Positions 35,412 to 46,256 of a stretch of 64,000 nt of DNA are shown in pieces. The notes below the pieces were generated by a model. That model did not search any database. It was not told the origin of the DNA and saw only the letters and a list, made by a program, of their open reading frames with translations. Location of the stretch: positions 4,092,001-4,156,000 of the forward strand of contig OY744473.1 in NCBI GenBank assembly GCA_963556145.1, in the 5' to 3' direction. The position numbers and the translations under genes were made by a program. Source of the stretch: Hygrocybe punicea (lineage: Eukaryota; Basidiomycota; Agaricomycetes; Agaricales; Hygrophoraceae). The first letter of the stretch is position 1. Every line of letters starts with the position of its first letter.

Positions 35412-38400
35412 TCCGGCTTTCCGGTGTTGGACCGCTCTCGTCGGTTCTTTTGGTTGTGCTCGATGGTGGGCAAGGTGACGACGGCGCCGGTGTTTGGATC
35501 CGTGATCGTGACTTGTTGTTCTCCGTTTTTATAATCCTTCGTAAGAGCCTCGGAAAGCGTGAAGAACGGACGGCCGATGAGGATCTCGTAGGGGGCGTCG
35601 TCGACGACTTGGACTTGGAGGAAAAGATCGACGTCGCCAAAAGTGAATTTTAGGTTGGCGATCCGGCCGAGGGTGTCGTTGTCGCTTTTATTTGCCGACT
35701 GCATCCGCATCTTCATATTTTGGAGGCCATAACCGAGTTTCTCCCAAATATCGTGCCGCATGCCGATGATCATGGAACCGTTGTCGAGGACGCACTCGAA
35801 TACAAATTTGCCGTTGATGAGCGGGTAGACCGCACGGAGAGGGACTGAGTCGCGGCCGACGACGAGCGGGACGTTTTCCTGACAGTGTTGACAGGCGCGA
35901 GTGGGGATTTCGGGTGCGTGAAAATGGAAGACCTCGACGTTGTTACTCTCGGCGGTGACCTTTTTCGACGTAGTGAGGTCCTTCATGTAACGGCGGGCGT
36001 CGGACGACATGGCTAAAAGTTCTCGTTGCGAAATGCAGACTTGAGAATCGAGCGCGCGGTCGATGACGGATTTGGCGATACCGGGATCTTCGATGGGGGC
36101 TTGGTAGCGGTATTGGGGGTGCGATGCGGGAAGGTTCTGGGGAGTGCGCGGTGGAGAGGTACCGAGGTACCTCTCCGGGGGCTCACGCAGGACTCGAGGT
36201 GGAAGTCGACTGGATAGGATAGGAATGGGTCTCTCTACTACATCAGGAAGGCTACTAACTAGGTCAACCGTGGGAACCCAGTCACGTGACTGCCAGGTCC
36301 CACTACTCCAAGTGCCCCTTTTCCTCATGGCGACGCCCTCATCGCCAACTGCTACAGAAAAGAACACAAAACAAACGAAACTGACCAAAAAACTCTAAAG
36401 CCACAACTCCCAGTCCCTCAGAAAGCCTTGACTCAAGGCCAGGGCCTTATATCGTGAAGCGGGAAGTCGTCCTCGCGCAGGGGGCGGTAGATGACCAGAC
36501 TCTATAGAACTCCTCTCTCAAACTCAAACTCTCCGAATGCCTTCCTCGCGAGGGTTAGGGCTTACGACGCAAGATCCAAAATCGCTCGAATTGCTCTGGC
36601 AAGTACTCAGTGCAGCGTGCAAGTTCTGGTGATCGAAAATGTAACGGTGTTGGTGGAACTAGGTGAACAGGTGTATGAACAAGTGTAGTGACGGCTCGTA
36701 GGTAGACTTTAATCGACATCCAGAGGTGGGGGGGAACGGGGACGAGACTGTGATAATAGCTATAATAAATGATAGGGCATAGGGTTGTACTAACGAGGGC
36801 ATAGTATCTCGACGCGAAGGGGGTAGGCGTATCACGCGAAGGGATCGCGGCGGTTCGTTGGGTCGGCATGGGGTACATGGTGCCGTTGGGTTGTCCTTGG
36901 TAGTCACCACGGTCGAGAACGGGGCCACGGGGAGCTGAATGAGGGCTCGCGGGGCCGGGCATGGTGCAAGAAACCGGCCGGGGGGTGGTGACGTGGCGGA
37001 ACGCGGTGGGGGTCTGGGGGCGGTGGGCACGATCCGTTTGTGGTATTGGAGGCAGGTGGGGTGCTCCGGGATGGTGAACGGGTGGGCCGCGAGTGTCGTG
37101 AGTCGACCTGGGGCCGGCTACGTTGGCGGAATGGAGCCGCGCGATGGTGATGTGGCGCGGGGCTGGGGTGTCTGGAGGTGACGGCGGGGGTTCGTTTGGT
37201 GCAACGAAGGGGAACGGGGGGTCCTGGCCGGTGGAACGATGATGCCGGGAGTCGAATGAGTCCGTGTAGGGGTGGGGGTGACGAGAAACGGGGGTCTAAA
37301 AGTGGTGACGTGGCAGATCCGTGGGGTGACCAAAAGGGTGGGACGGCTTCGTTTGGGGCAACGAAGCGCGGTGGGGGGTTCTTCTGGGCAGGACGTAAGC
37401 ACCGGGTCGTCGAGCGTGGATGTAGGGACCGAGATGGATACGTGTGGGGCCGGGGAATGCTAAAATATGGGGGGTCGAAAGGTGGTGACGCGGCTGTACG
37501 CGGGTGGCCGTTGGGCGTCAAAAATGGACGACGTGGGGCAGAACGGGGGCCGTAAGACGTCCAAGGAAGGCTTGAGAGGCCGTCCTGGGTCTGAGAAGAA
37601 AAAACCGGGCGTGGACGCGGGTGACGCGGCCTGGGGCTTTTGGGTGCTCAAAAAGGGTCGAGTCCGCGTCTCTGGGTCAACAATGGTCGACGCGGGGCCC
37701 TGGTGGACTGAGCGAGAGTGCCGGGGGGTAGCGCGATTGATGTACGGCTGTGAATGAAGAGAAAATCTGCCGTCGCGCAGCAGGGGGTGGTGAGGCTGAA
37801 AAGAGTCGTCTCATGAGAAAATCCAGCAAAGAAAGGCAAAAAGAGGAGAAAGTCCAGAAAAAGAAAGCAGTGAGTCGAAAACACTCTCATCACCACGATG
37901 GAGAGGTACCGAGGTACCTCTCCGGGGGCTCACGCAGGACTCGAGGTGGAAGTCGACTGGATAGGATAGGAATGGGTCTCTCTACTACATCAGGAAGGCT
38001 ACTAACTAGGTCAACCGTGGGAACCCAGTCACGTGACTGCCAGGTCCCACTACTCCAGCGGTACGAGGGCGGTCGGCTCGGTCGGCTGCGTGTTCGAAGG
38101 TGGAACGATGGTGATCGGGTGCTCGTTGACAGGTCTGGTAGATGTTTTCTCGGCGGGTTTCGCGGCGGGGACGGACGTGGAAGTGGCGGGCGGATTGGGA
38201 TACGTCTCTCTAGACTTGCCTTTCGCTTTAGAGGGGATCTCTACGCCGTCAAATCTAACCCATTTACGAAGCCGCTGCACTTCGGCTTCCAGAACCTTGA
38301 TTTGTTCATTGTCGTCGTCGATGTCGGACGTCGTGGACTGAAAGATGTCGGCGTACTCGGTGGTGACCTCTGGTTCGTAGGTGGGTACTTCGACGGCGGA

Positions 38401-39573
38401 GACGAAGTTAGTTTTGACATGAGGCGGCGGGTCGCGTTGGAACGGTTCTGTGGGGTTGCGGGCAGGGGGAGCGCGGTTGCCGGGGTTCTGTGCGTGCCAC
38501 GCATCGAAGCGTTCCCGCATATTTTTGCCAACGATAGCCTTTGGAAGATACATTCCGTTAGGCAACACGATGCGGCCGTGCTCGTTCTTGCGGCATATCC
38601 CGTCTCGAGTGTACTGCTCGCAAATAGGACAATCGCGTATACGATGGAACGGGTCGTCGCAAAAGAGGCAGTTGAAATTGGTGAAACCCTGTCCCGCGGT
38701 GGTCGGCTCAGCCCTATTTGCACACGGCTTTGGGGGGTTGTTGCATTCGGTGAGGGCCTGTGTGAGGACGGCGAGTTGTTGCGAAACGAGACAAAATAGG
38801 TCGGATACGTTAGGTTCGACCGGTTCCGCTTTAGGAATGACCGGGTCATAGCGAGCGGGTGGCGGGTAGCGGGTGGCGGGTTCTATTGGAGTCGAGTACC
38901 GGATGGCGGCAGGCGACGTTGATGATAGATGAGAGACGGTGGACGGTTCGGCCGCGGTTCCGGCCAGCAGGAAGTGGGCGCAATTGTGGAAGTCCTGGAA
39001 GTCGTAAGGGTCGCTATGGAAATGGTTCGGCTTTTGGTACTGCAGACGGGTTTTGATGTCCTTTTTAAGCTCGACATGGAAGCCGTTCTCGTACGCGATG
39101 TTGCGTTCTCGGGGAGAGATCCAACCCTTGTCTAAGAGGAATCCCGAGATCCGAATGAACTCGCGGTAATATTCGCCAAGTTCGGCGCGGGTACGGATAC
39201 CGTAAGCGGTTTGGGTGTGCGTAAGACGGTCGAGATCCGCCATAGTGTACCGGTGATCGTCTTCCGTGCCCGGGTATAGCACGAGTACGCTCCTTTTGAA
39301 TGCGGCATAATCGACGCCGGTCGCGCTAGGTAAACTTGCCCAAAGCTCGTAGTCACTAAGCGACGCGTAGTGCAGACTATGCTTGATGCGTCCTGCATCG
39401 TCGAGAGCGGCATCGGCAGCAAGTATCTCGACTTCTTCGAAGAAGCGGTTTAAATTGAGCGGGTTCCCGTCGAAGGTCGGGGCCGTGGAGTGACCGCGAG
39501 CGGGCATTTGTCGTGGAGTAACATGGGGAGCGGTAACGTGGGGAGCGTTTGAGGATCCAGAGGTCGAAGTCAT
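35405..39573 (-). pseudogene. Gypsy-A gag-pro, split by TRIM-like element
   Basis: Gag starts at 39573 (MTSTSGSSN..) with a retrotransposon gag domain (APTFDGNPLNLNRFFEEVEI, YELWASLPSATGVDYAAFKR), a Cys/His stretch CLFCDDPFHRIRDCPIC near residue 310 and a coiled coil near 430. A TRIM-like element interrupts it at 38058. Skipping that insertion (36152-38057 and one GCGG) joins 39573-38062 to 36151-35405 in frame, giving 752 residues. The second part is a retroviral-type aspartic protease: CVLDNGSMIIGM with catalytic Asp, then EILIGRPFF. The stop TAG is at 35407-35405. Without the insertion this would be an ordinary gag-protease frame; now it is truncated at a stop inside the TRIM LTR (38050). 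Confidence 0.85.
36152..38057 (-). mobile_element. TRIM-like small LTR element inside gag-pro
   Basis: Identical-looking terminal direct repeats of 159 bp (36152-36310 and 37899-38057), TGGAG..CTCCA ends, 4-bp target duplication GCGG (36148-36151, 38058-38061). Minus orientation is suggested by the purine tract GAGGAAAAGGGG just before the LTR at 36310. The 1.6 kb interior is GC-rich and low in complexity, with proline-rich frames on one strand and glycine-rich on the other; no gag or pol motif. Confidence 0.85.
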
Positions 39574-40054
39574 TGTGAGTGGGAGGAGCTGAGATGTCGA
39601 TGAAGCGGTTGTCGGGTGTATGATGAGCGGGTCGGGTAATGTGGGCGATGACGGCGTGGACGAAGACGAAGACGGGGACGATGACGATGACGGAGTTTTC
39701 GATGTCGAGAGCGAAGACGTGGACGGGGGTTCTAGCGAGGTCGAAGTCGGGGACGTAGGCGATGCGGGTGTCGAACTGAGATCGGATGAGTCGGGTGTAA
39801 TGGTAATTATCGGTATATCGACCGATTCGAGACTGTCGGATGAAAGATATAGGGGGGTGTTTGACCCTGAGACGAGCGGGAGATTGTTATGTCGAGCGAG
39901 GTGGTCGGGTACTAGCTGGAAGAAGTCGTCGTCGATTGTCGGGTCGAAGGCGGCTAAAGAGAGTTCTTGTTGAAGAGTTCTTCGAGGAAGTTCTCGAAGA
40001 CGACGGTCAGAGGGAGGGATACAGGAAGAGGAAGCTATGGTGGTGCTAGACTAT

Positions 40055-40072
40055 TCCTCGCGGTGGGCTCCA
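40055..40072 (-). other. Primer-binding site of gypsy-A
   Basis: TGGAGCCCACCGCGAGGA follows the 5' LTR after two bases. The same 18 bases follow the 5' LTR of gypsy-B at 53392. The sequence would pair with a tRNA ending GGGCTCCA; I cannot name the tRNA. Confidence 0.7.
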
Positions 40073-40074
40073 GA

Positions 40075-40867
40075 TGTAAAGGCGAGGTCGGGGTGGCTGC
40101 GGAATAATAATCCTAAGCCTGTGGGGTCAGCGTAGAAGTGACTAGGAATAGTCTAACAAGCTTCAGTAAGATAATAGGATATAAAAAGTAAGAAGCCGCC
40201 GAGTAAACTACTGAATTCTATCGAGACCGATCAAAGCCGACGAAGCCGACGATGTCGGGTACGGCGGGTCGGGTGTCGGGTGACGAGAAACGTAGAGATA
40301 AAGGCAGTAGAACGATGGGGAGGGCGTCGAGGAATCCAACGAGCAATGTGTGCGATGGAATTTACTGAGAGACTAATTCTCAGAGAGAGGAAATGGGGGA
40401 ACTGGTTTCTTATTTTGAGACAGCGCTTGGGCACCGTTTTTATACTACAAAGTTCTGTACCTAGATTCGGACGAGAGTCCTTGGCCGATGAGAGGAACAA
40501 AGGAGAATAAAAATGGGGAAGTAGGAAGAGCGTTGCGAGGCGACGATGACAGGGAAAATGGGTGGAAGATATAAAAAACCGTAAAAGATGCAAAGTACTT
40601 TACTATATCCCCATAAGGGAGACGCTAGGCGTGAATAAGGCAAGTCCGATGTCGGGATCCCAGTCCGATGAGATCTATCTTTGATATTTGAAGTTCCGCG
40701 AGTTTAGGGGATAGACCGACCAGGTACATTAGCGGCCGTGCTAGTCGGTATGCATCAGGTTGCGTCGGGTTACGTCGGGTTCGAGCGTAGATTGCTAGAG
40801 ACGTCGGGTTCGAGCGGATTCGCTAGATATCGATGTTACGGCCTCAGAGGGTCGAGGACCCTCTACA
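40075..40867 (-). repeat. Gypsy-A 5' LTR
   Basis: 793 bp. Same TGTAGAGGGTCC start and CCTCGCCTTTACA end on the minus strand as the 3' LTR. Confidence 0.9.
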
Positions 40868-40962
40868 CCGTTCCATCATTCCTTTATCCAGGATTCATTG
40901 CATATGGCACTGGTCCTGCATAAGGGATCAAGAACAGCATCGGGAGCAGAAAAGGCGATGGT

Positions 40963-42560
40963 TCAGTGATGTTGATCAATCTCGGCCTTGGTTTTAACCA
41001 GAATATGAAAGAATGGGAAGCCAATCCATTGTGCATCTGTAAATTGAAATTGAGTGATCGGGAGTGTCACAAGCTGCCAAAATGCAGGCTCAATCCATCT
41101 ATCGATACCATATTGGTGACCCAAGTTCATTTGAAGCATGGGGGTAAAGTCGGTGAGCTTCGGTAGCTGTGCCATCACATATTCTTCCCCATCTGATATT
41201 TCCAAAAATACTGACAGCTTGAGTACAGATGACAGAAAGCTAACGGTGTAGAGACTCAACGTCCCTCTGAGTCCGTATCGTCGATATATCATGAATCCGG
41301 ACGAACCCGACACCTCCAATCGATTCCCATTCTAACCCGACGTAACCCGACGTGATGTGACCCGATGTGACCGATGTGACCCGACATATGCCGCTTTGTC
41401 ACAGCCGCTCTCAGACCAAATCCGGCAGCCTCATAAGCCCCAGAGTTCCAATGCTAGAAGATGGATCTCATCGGACTCAATCCCCAACTTCGGACTTACT
41501 TTATTTATGCATCCCCTTGTCCTTTTGGAGATATGTAGGACGTTTTAGATCTTTTTCTTGGATATTCCTTCTCCCCTCCATTTTCCTGTCCTCGTCGCTT
41601 TGCAACCCCCTTTTCCACATCCCCATTCCAACCTTTCTTTGTAGCTTACCATTGGCCGAAATAGACATGTCCAAAAGTAGATTACTGTTTCCTGTACTAT
41701 AAAAACAGTCCCCGACGACCATACAAAAAAGAGATACCATTAGTCCCCATTTCCATATAGTCAGAACCACCCTTTTAATCCCTTCAAATGCTCGTCCACG
41801 TAAACCCTTAGCCTTTTTGTAGTTCACTTCGTTGTCTTTATCGTTGTTCCCTTACTCGTTCATCGTTTCTGACCCGACCCGACCCGACCTGACGCGACCC
41901 GACCCACTGTACCCGACATCATCGGCATCATCAGGTTCTTCATTATTTGTCCATTTTCACTCCGTTCATCACCGGATTCATCATTATTTGTTTAGTTTTA
42001 CATGGCGGCTTACATCTTTACTTCCATTTCTATTTTTACTACTACTCCCGACACTGACTTATCCACCGTCACTTCTACGCTGACACCCTCTGGTTAGGAT
42101 CACTTTCTTTATATAGTTCCGAAGCCACCAAGAACCCGCATCTACAACGGTCAGGTCTTTTGCAGAATGTCTAAGCATATGGGCCACATAGTGAGTTTGC
42201 TTTCAATAGAAAAGGAACCTGACGTACCTGCCAAATAGAAATATGAGGAGTTGATCAAAATCATCCTGGCATATGGGTAATACAACTGGATTCTTGTCAG
42301 TCATCCCTTCAGCTTCAGGAATCATGTTGCAAGGTAAAGAGAACAGTGTTTTGAAGATGTGTGACCTCATCGCCAGTAGGCTCTTGGGAGGCAGTAAAGT
42401 GTCCCTTGCAGGATGCGAGGCAACTAGAAGGACTTAGGCATTAGCATGACAGAAACACCACTCAGAAAAATGAACTTTGATGATGATGGATCCATTGTTG
42501 AGGTAGAAGGTGGGATGTCATTGGCTGTCCATGTGAATTTTCCTGACTCTCTATTGCAGC
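40963..42560 (-). pseudogene. BTB/POZ-domain protein gene broken by a solo LTR
   Basis: The 3' exon (41246-40963) plus the part beyond the LTR read RHSAKDLTVSFLSSVLKLSV when the LTR at 41247-42146 is removed, followed by the usual tail (LGHQYGIDRWIEPAF, WIGFPFFHILVKTKAEIDQH). Upstream (42510-42228) are HPTFYLNNGSIIIKVHF, RSHIFKTLFSLPCNM and NPVVLPICQDDFDQLLIFLF, the pattern of mushroom BTB-domain proteins (strand, helix, DDF..LL). A GTACGT donor follows at 42227. The N-terminal splicing could not be settled. BTB proteins mediate dimerisation or cullin-3 recruitment; the target here is unknown. Confidence 0.6.
41247..42146 (+). mobile_element. Solo LTR related to gypsy-A LTR, inside BTB gene
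   Basis: Starts TGTAGAGACTCAACG and ends CCGCATCTACA, flanked by ACGG (41243-41246, 42147-42150). Its start aligns with the gypsy-A LTR (CTCTGAGxCCGTA..TCGATAT, repeated CCCGACGTAACCCGAC) and its end shares CTTCTACGCTGAC. It is diverged, so it is a relative rather than the same family. Confidence 0.75.
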
Positions 42561-43731
42561 ACACCTGCTGAGAATGAGGCAACTCATGGTCAAGCAAGAG
42601 TTCAGTGATCAGTATGTTCAGTGCTGAAGTATGTTAATTGCTGACTTAGAAAATTTCATAGCAAATTGCACTGAGGGAAGTAAAACCAATGATATTCAGT
42701 GAGAGTCTCATTGACATTGTAAAATAAAGTGAAAATATCACTGAACACCGCATCGTTTCTTTTCGGTGAAATCACTGATTGCTGATTTTTCGTAGAGGTC
42801 TTACTGGTCACTGATTCTGGGTAGCGAAAAAAACATTGATCACTGGTTGTTGATTTCTACAATTGATTTCTACACACACCCCACCGGCAACTGGATTTAG
42901 TGTTGTAAATATGCATGCCTATGAATCATTCAGCTGAATCTGAATCTGAATCCGAGCCCTCATATTCACTCAACAGAACATGACTGTCAGTTGCCACAAA
43001 GGTGCCTTGAGCTGAGCCTATCATTCAATCAATCAATCCCCACCTCCCTTGTGTGAAACAACAACCAATGAGTCGCTTGATGTTCCTGATATCAGTGACA
43101 ATTAACGCAGTTGTACTCTTGTAATCAGTGAGATCGAGAGATGCATCTTGGCCATCTGTTTTGAATGGTGTGATGACGACAAGTAACTGAGTTGAATTTC
43201 AGAGCCAGCCCCAAAGGCCCTCTGTGCCCAAAGAGCATACCAGAAATTTCTCGATGGCACCATAGTTGATGGTTGTCACTGCATCTCCATCCCATCCCTC
43301 ATACACAATTTCATACTGTTCAGGTATGTGAATGCAATTGCACAGTCATAGGAATCATGGCTTACCCGAGAAGAGGAACTGTTCCGACTAGGCTGGCTCC
43401 CCTGGCTTCATTTAGTGACAAAGGTACTCCAGAATGCATCACCCCCATGCCATATTCACATTTTCCCCCACAGCGACATCTTCGATGGCAGATACTTGGT
43501 AACTTCTGATTGCTTTCAGCCTATAAGGATTGTCAAGTATGTGGCAACCCTCACTTGAAGTTCAGGATCAGGTTGGTAGTTTCTGACATGTGGGGCTCAC
43601 ATGACGTGGTCTGGATCTTCAAGTGTGTTGCAAGTGCATTGGCAAAGAAGAGCAAGATACCAATTATGAATACATACATTGCTCATATGTCATTTCATTT
43701 CATCTCTCTCCATCATTGCCATGAAATCCCA

Positions 43732-46152
43732 CTACTGACAATTCCGATTTGAGGTCATATTGAGCAGCGAGAACTTGAAGGTAGGCCATATGAAGGACCC
43801 ATTTATTTGAGTTGCTCCATGGCTGAACATGAGAGTGCAAGCCTGCTTTAAGGATTCCACAGAATCATTCCATGTAGAATGTCCAGCTAGCCCACATAGG
43901 CCCACACACACAAATGTCCTGTGCCAGGTGCAGGAGACCATGGATTGTGAGGAGACAGGTTGAGAGTCAATCTTCATGATACTGGTAATAGTACCTGTGA
44001 AGTGATCAGTATCCAACTTTTTTTAGCAGTGTAGTGATGGTTACTTCTCATATCTTTCAACCCAATCAATTATCGCTTCTCCTCTGATGTGAGTTTGAAC
44101 TTGAGTGTTGTCTTCATGATCTTGCTAAGCACACACATGTGTGTATAGTACTTGTCTTTGATGAAGCGACCTTGCAAGACAATTGGTGCAACATACGTAA
44201 ACCAAAACCCCCAGGACTCTGCTGTGAATGTGGAACTGTCCTCTGCGATGTTACCAAGTACACGTACGAAAGACACAGGTATGTCCTTGACCACATCGGC
44301 TGTTTCACACCCAATTTCCTCCCAAATCTTGGGATGGATCTCATATTCCTCTGTTCCGCTGTCAAGTCCCTTGAATTTTCCCATCCAAAGCTTCACCAGG
44401 TTCTGAGTGGTGTTTTCTGAGAAGATATGCATCCCCTCCCAGGGGTTTGATTTTGCTGGATTGAAAGCACCAACCTGTTGCAATGCTGGACATCTACTGA
44501 TACCACACAGTTTTGCAGCTTTGTCCCAAGAAGTAGCGGTCGCGATTGCCCCTTGTTTCTTTATTTCAGTATTAAAATGGTGCTTTGTGTGGAATGGAAG
44601 TGCACGTGGGTTGAAGGATGGTCTTTCACGATGGTGAGCTGCCTTTGGAGTGTGCAGTGGTATGTAGTAGATCTTCCCACCCCCAGTTATGTCACATACA
44701 CCTGTCATTTGACATGATCGGCATGGAGAGAAGCTGTTGTGTCCCTTGAGTCCCAGCAACTTCTCGATTGCGACAATATCACCATGTTGTTGGATACAAT
44801 AAGTGTGGAGATGAAATAATGAATTTTCAAGAGCATTGAATGTTTGGACACCATAAGCTAATTGTACAAGCTCATTGTCAATGGGGACCATGAACGATGC
44901 ATAATCTTTGGGGAGATGTGGCCCAGGAATTATTCCGAGGCTGAGCAGCTCTTGGAAGTGGCAATGAATCTGAGGCAGTAAATTAAAGATTTGAGTGAGG
45001 ATAGGAGTTGCAGAGGGTCCACATCTTCATCACTGAAACAAGAGGTAGCCATCAACCGAGAGAGCAAGTGCAATATTGTGTTTGCCAGAGAAGTAGTGAT
45101 ATGGCCACTTGACACCATCAATGATAACATTACTGTGCAAAAGGGAGCAGTAGTGACCACCATCAAAAACATCGTGGATCCAACCAAGTTTATGTTTATA
45201 TTGATGACAATAGAGGAGAACATTGATCTTTTCCCTGCTTTGAAACAGAGCTTGTAGATGGGGAATGAGTGGGAGATACATGAAAACTCAATGACTTTTT
45301 CTCTTTTTGCCATAGTGAACTTCACTGCAATATTCGCAAGCTTCGTGGTGTTCATATTTTCCAGTGTATGCCATGCAGGAGTTGATGCAACAGTCATAGT
45401 ATACTGGCTCAACATCTGCGAGAACTGCAAGTCGTTAGAGAATCACCCACTCGGATCGGATTTCGAGTTTGTTCCGGAAGGTATGGCGCATCTGGTTGAA
45501 TGTTTGGTGGCTCATGTTGCTCATGATTTTCAGCTGGAATGCATGTATGTTATCTCAATCTTCCTTGGTTAAAAGGTTATTTCCTATGAAGACATGAGAT
45601 GAAACAATGAGAAGTTGACAGAAAAGTATCATATGAAGCTCCCATAGCTCATTTTCTCTCTCTGGCCCTAGGATTTCCCATAGTTCCTCACACATTTCAT
45701 TGAGTGAAGGGGAATCAGGGTTTCCCCAATCATCCTCATCATATTCGAGATCACCAAAATCTGATAGCAATCCAGAGCTTGATAAAATAGAATCGGTGTC
45801 ATCTGAGTCTTCAAGAACTCGAGGAGAATTTATCTCCTTTCCTTGTTCAATGGTATCTTGGGAGGTGCACTGTGGCAGGTCGTCATCCACTTCCATCTCG
45901 TCATCTGATTGTTTGAATGGTAAGATATTGTCCTGAGCATACTTAAGATTTAGTAAGCTGTATATGATGTGTTTTGACAAACCTCTGAACCCCCATCCTC
46001 ACTATCACTCCCCATGTCTGAATCAAGGATAATATTGGGATCTGCTTTTTGGTAATGATTCTGACGAGTTGTAAACCCAAGTAAGTGGTAACAGTTAGGG
46101 TTGCAGCGACAGCGTTTGTGTTTATGAGTTTTATTCTTGCTAGCCATTGCCA
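43732..46152 (-). pseudogene. CACTA tnp2-type transposase pseudogene
   Basis: The start is near 46152 with a Cys-rich N-terminus (HKRCRCNPNCYHLLGFTTRQ), then an acidic stretch (45980-45560). The catalytic part includes KLGWIHDVFDGGHYCSL and HNIALALSVDGYLLF (45280-45030), followed by 44891-44070: SPCRSCQMTGVC, GGGKIYYIPLH, NPWEGMHIFSENTTQNLV. The C-terminal part (about 44090-43732) is AIIDWVERYEK, LLTIHGLLHLAQDI and FYME-x-FCG with TGA codons in place of residues. Introns and at least one frameshift (after LTSEEKR, 44070) break it. The tnp2 family performs cut-and-paste transposition; this copy cannot. Confidence 0.75.
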
Positions 46153-46256
46153 TTGATATTGAGGTCAATGGACTTAGCATTGACTGATCATTGATTGTCA
46201 TGTGACTTGAGCCTTAATGAATAATTAAATATTAAATCTCGACGTCTTTATCCACA

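Larger units (their letters stand above)
27566..40867 (-). mobile_element. Gypsy-A: Ty3/gypsy element with antisense gene and nested insertions
   Basis: LTRs at 27566-28349 (3') and 40075-40867 (5') begin TGTAGAGG and end CCTTTACA on the minus strand and are about 98 percent identical by eye. Flanks CCAT (27562-27565) and CCGT (40868-40871) look like a 4-bp duplication with one transition. Order in element orientation: primer-binding site, gag-pro, RT-RNase H, integrase, antisense gene, purine-rich AGAAGACCCAAGGAGA tract, 3' LTR. Later insertions: TRIM-like element (36152-38057) and a solo LTR of element X (30033-31665). Confidence 0.92.

Noticed and set aside
36490..37900. Many long GC-rich frames within the TRIM-like element
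   Set aside because: Proline-rich on one strand and glycine-rich on the other, caused by composition; no motif and no conserved start.
40868..40872. Perfect 5-bp duplication for gypsy-A
   Set aside because: TCCAT precedes the left LTR but occurs 4 bp away on the right side; the immediate 4-bp flanks CCAT and CCGT differ by one base, so only a mutated 4-bp duplication is suggested.
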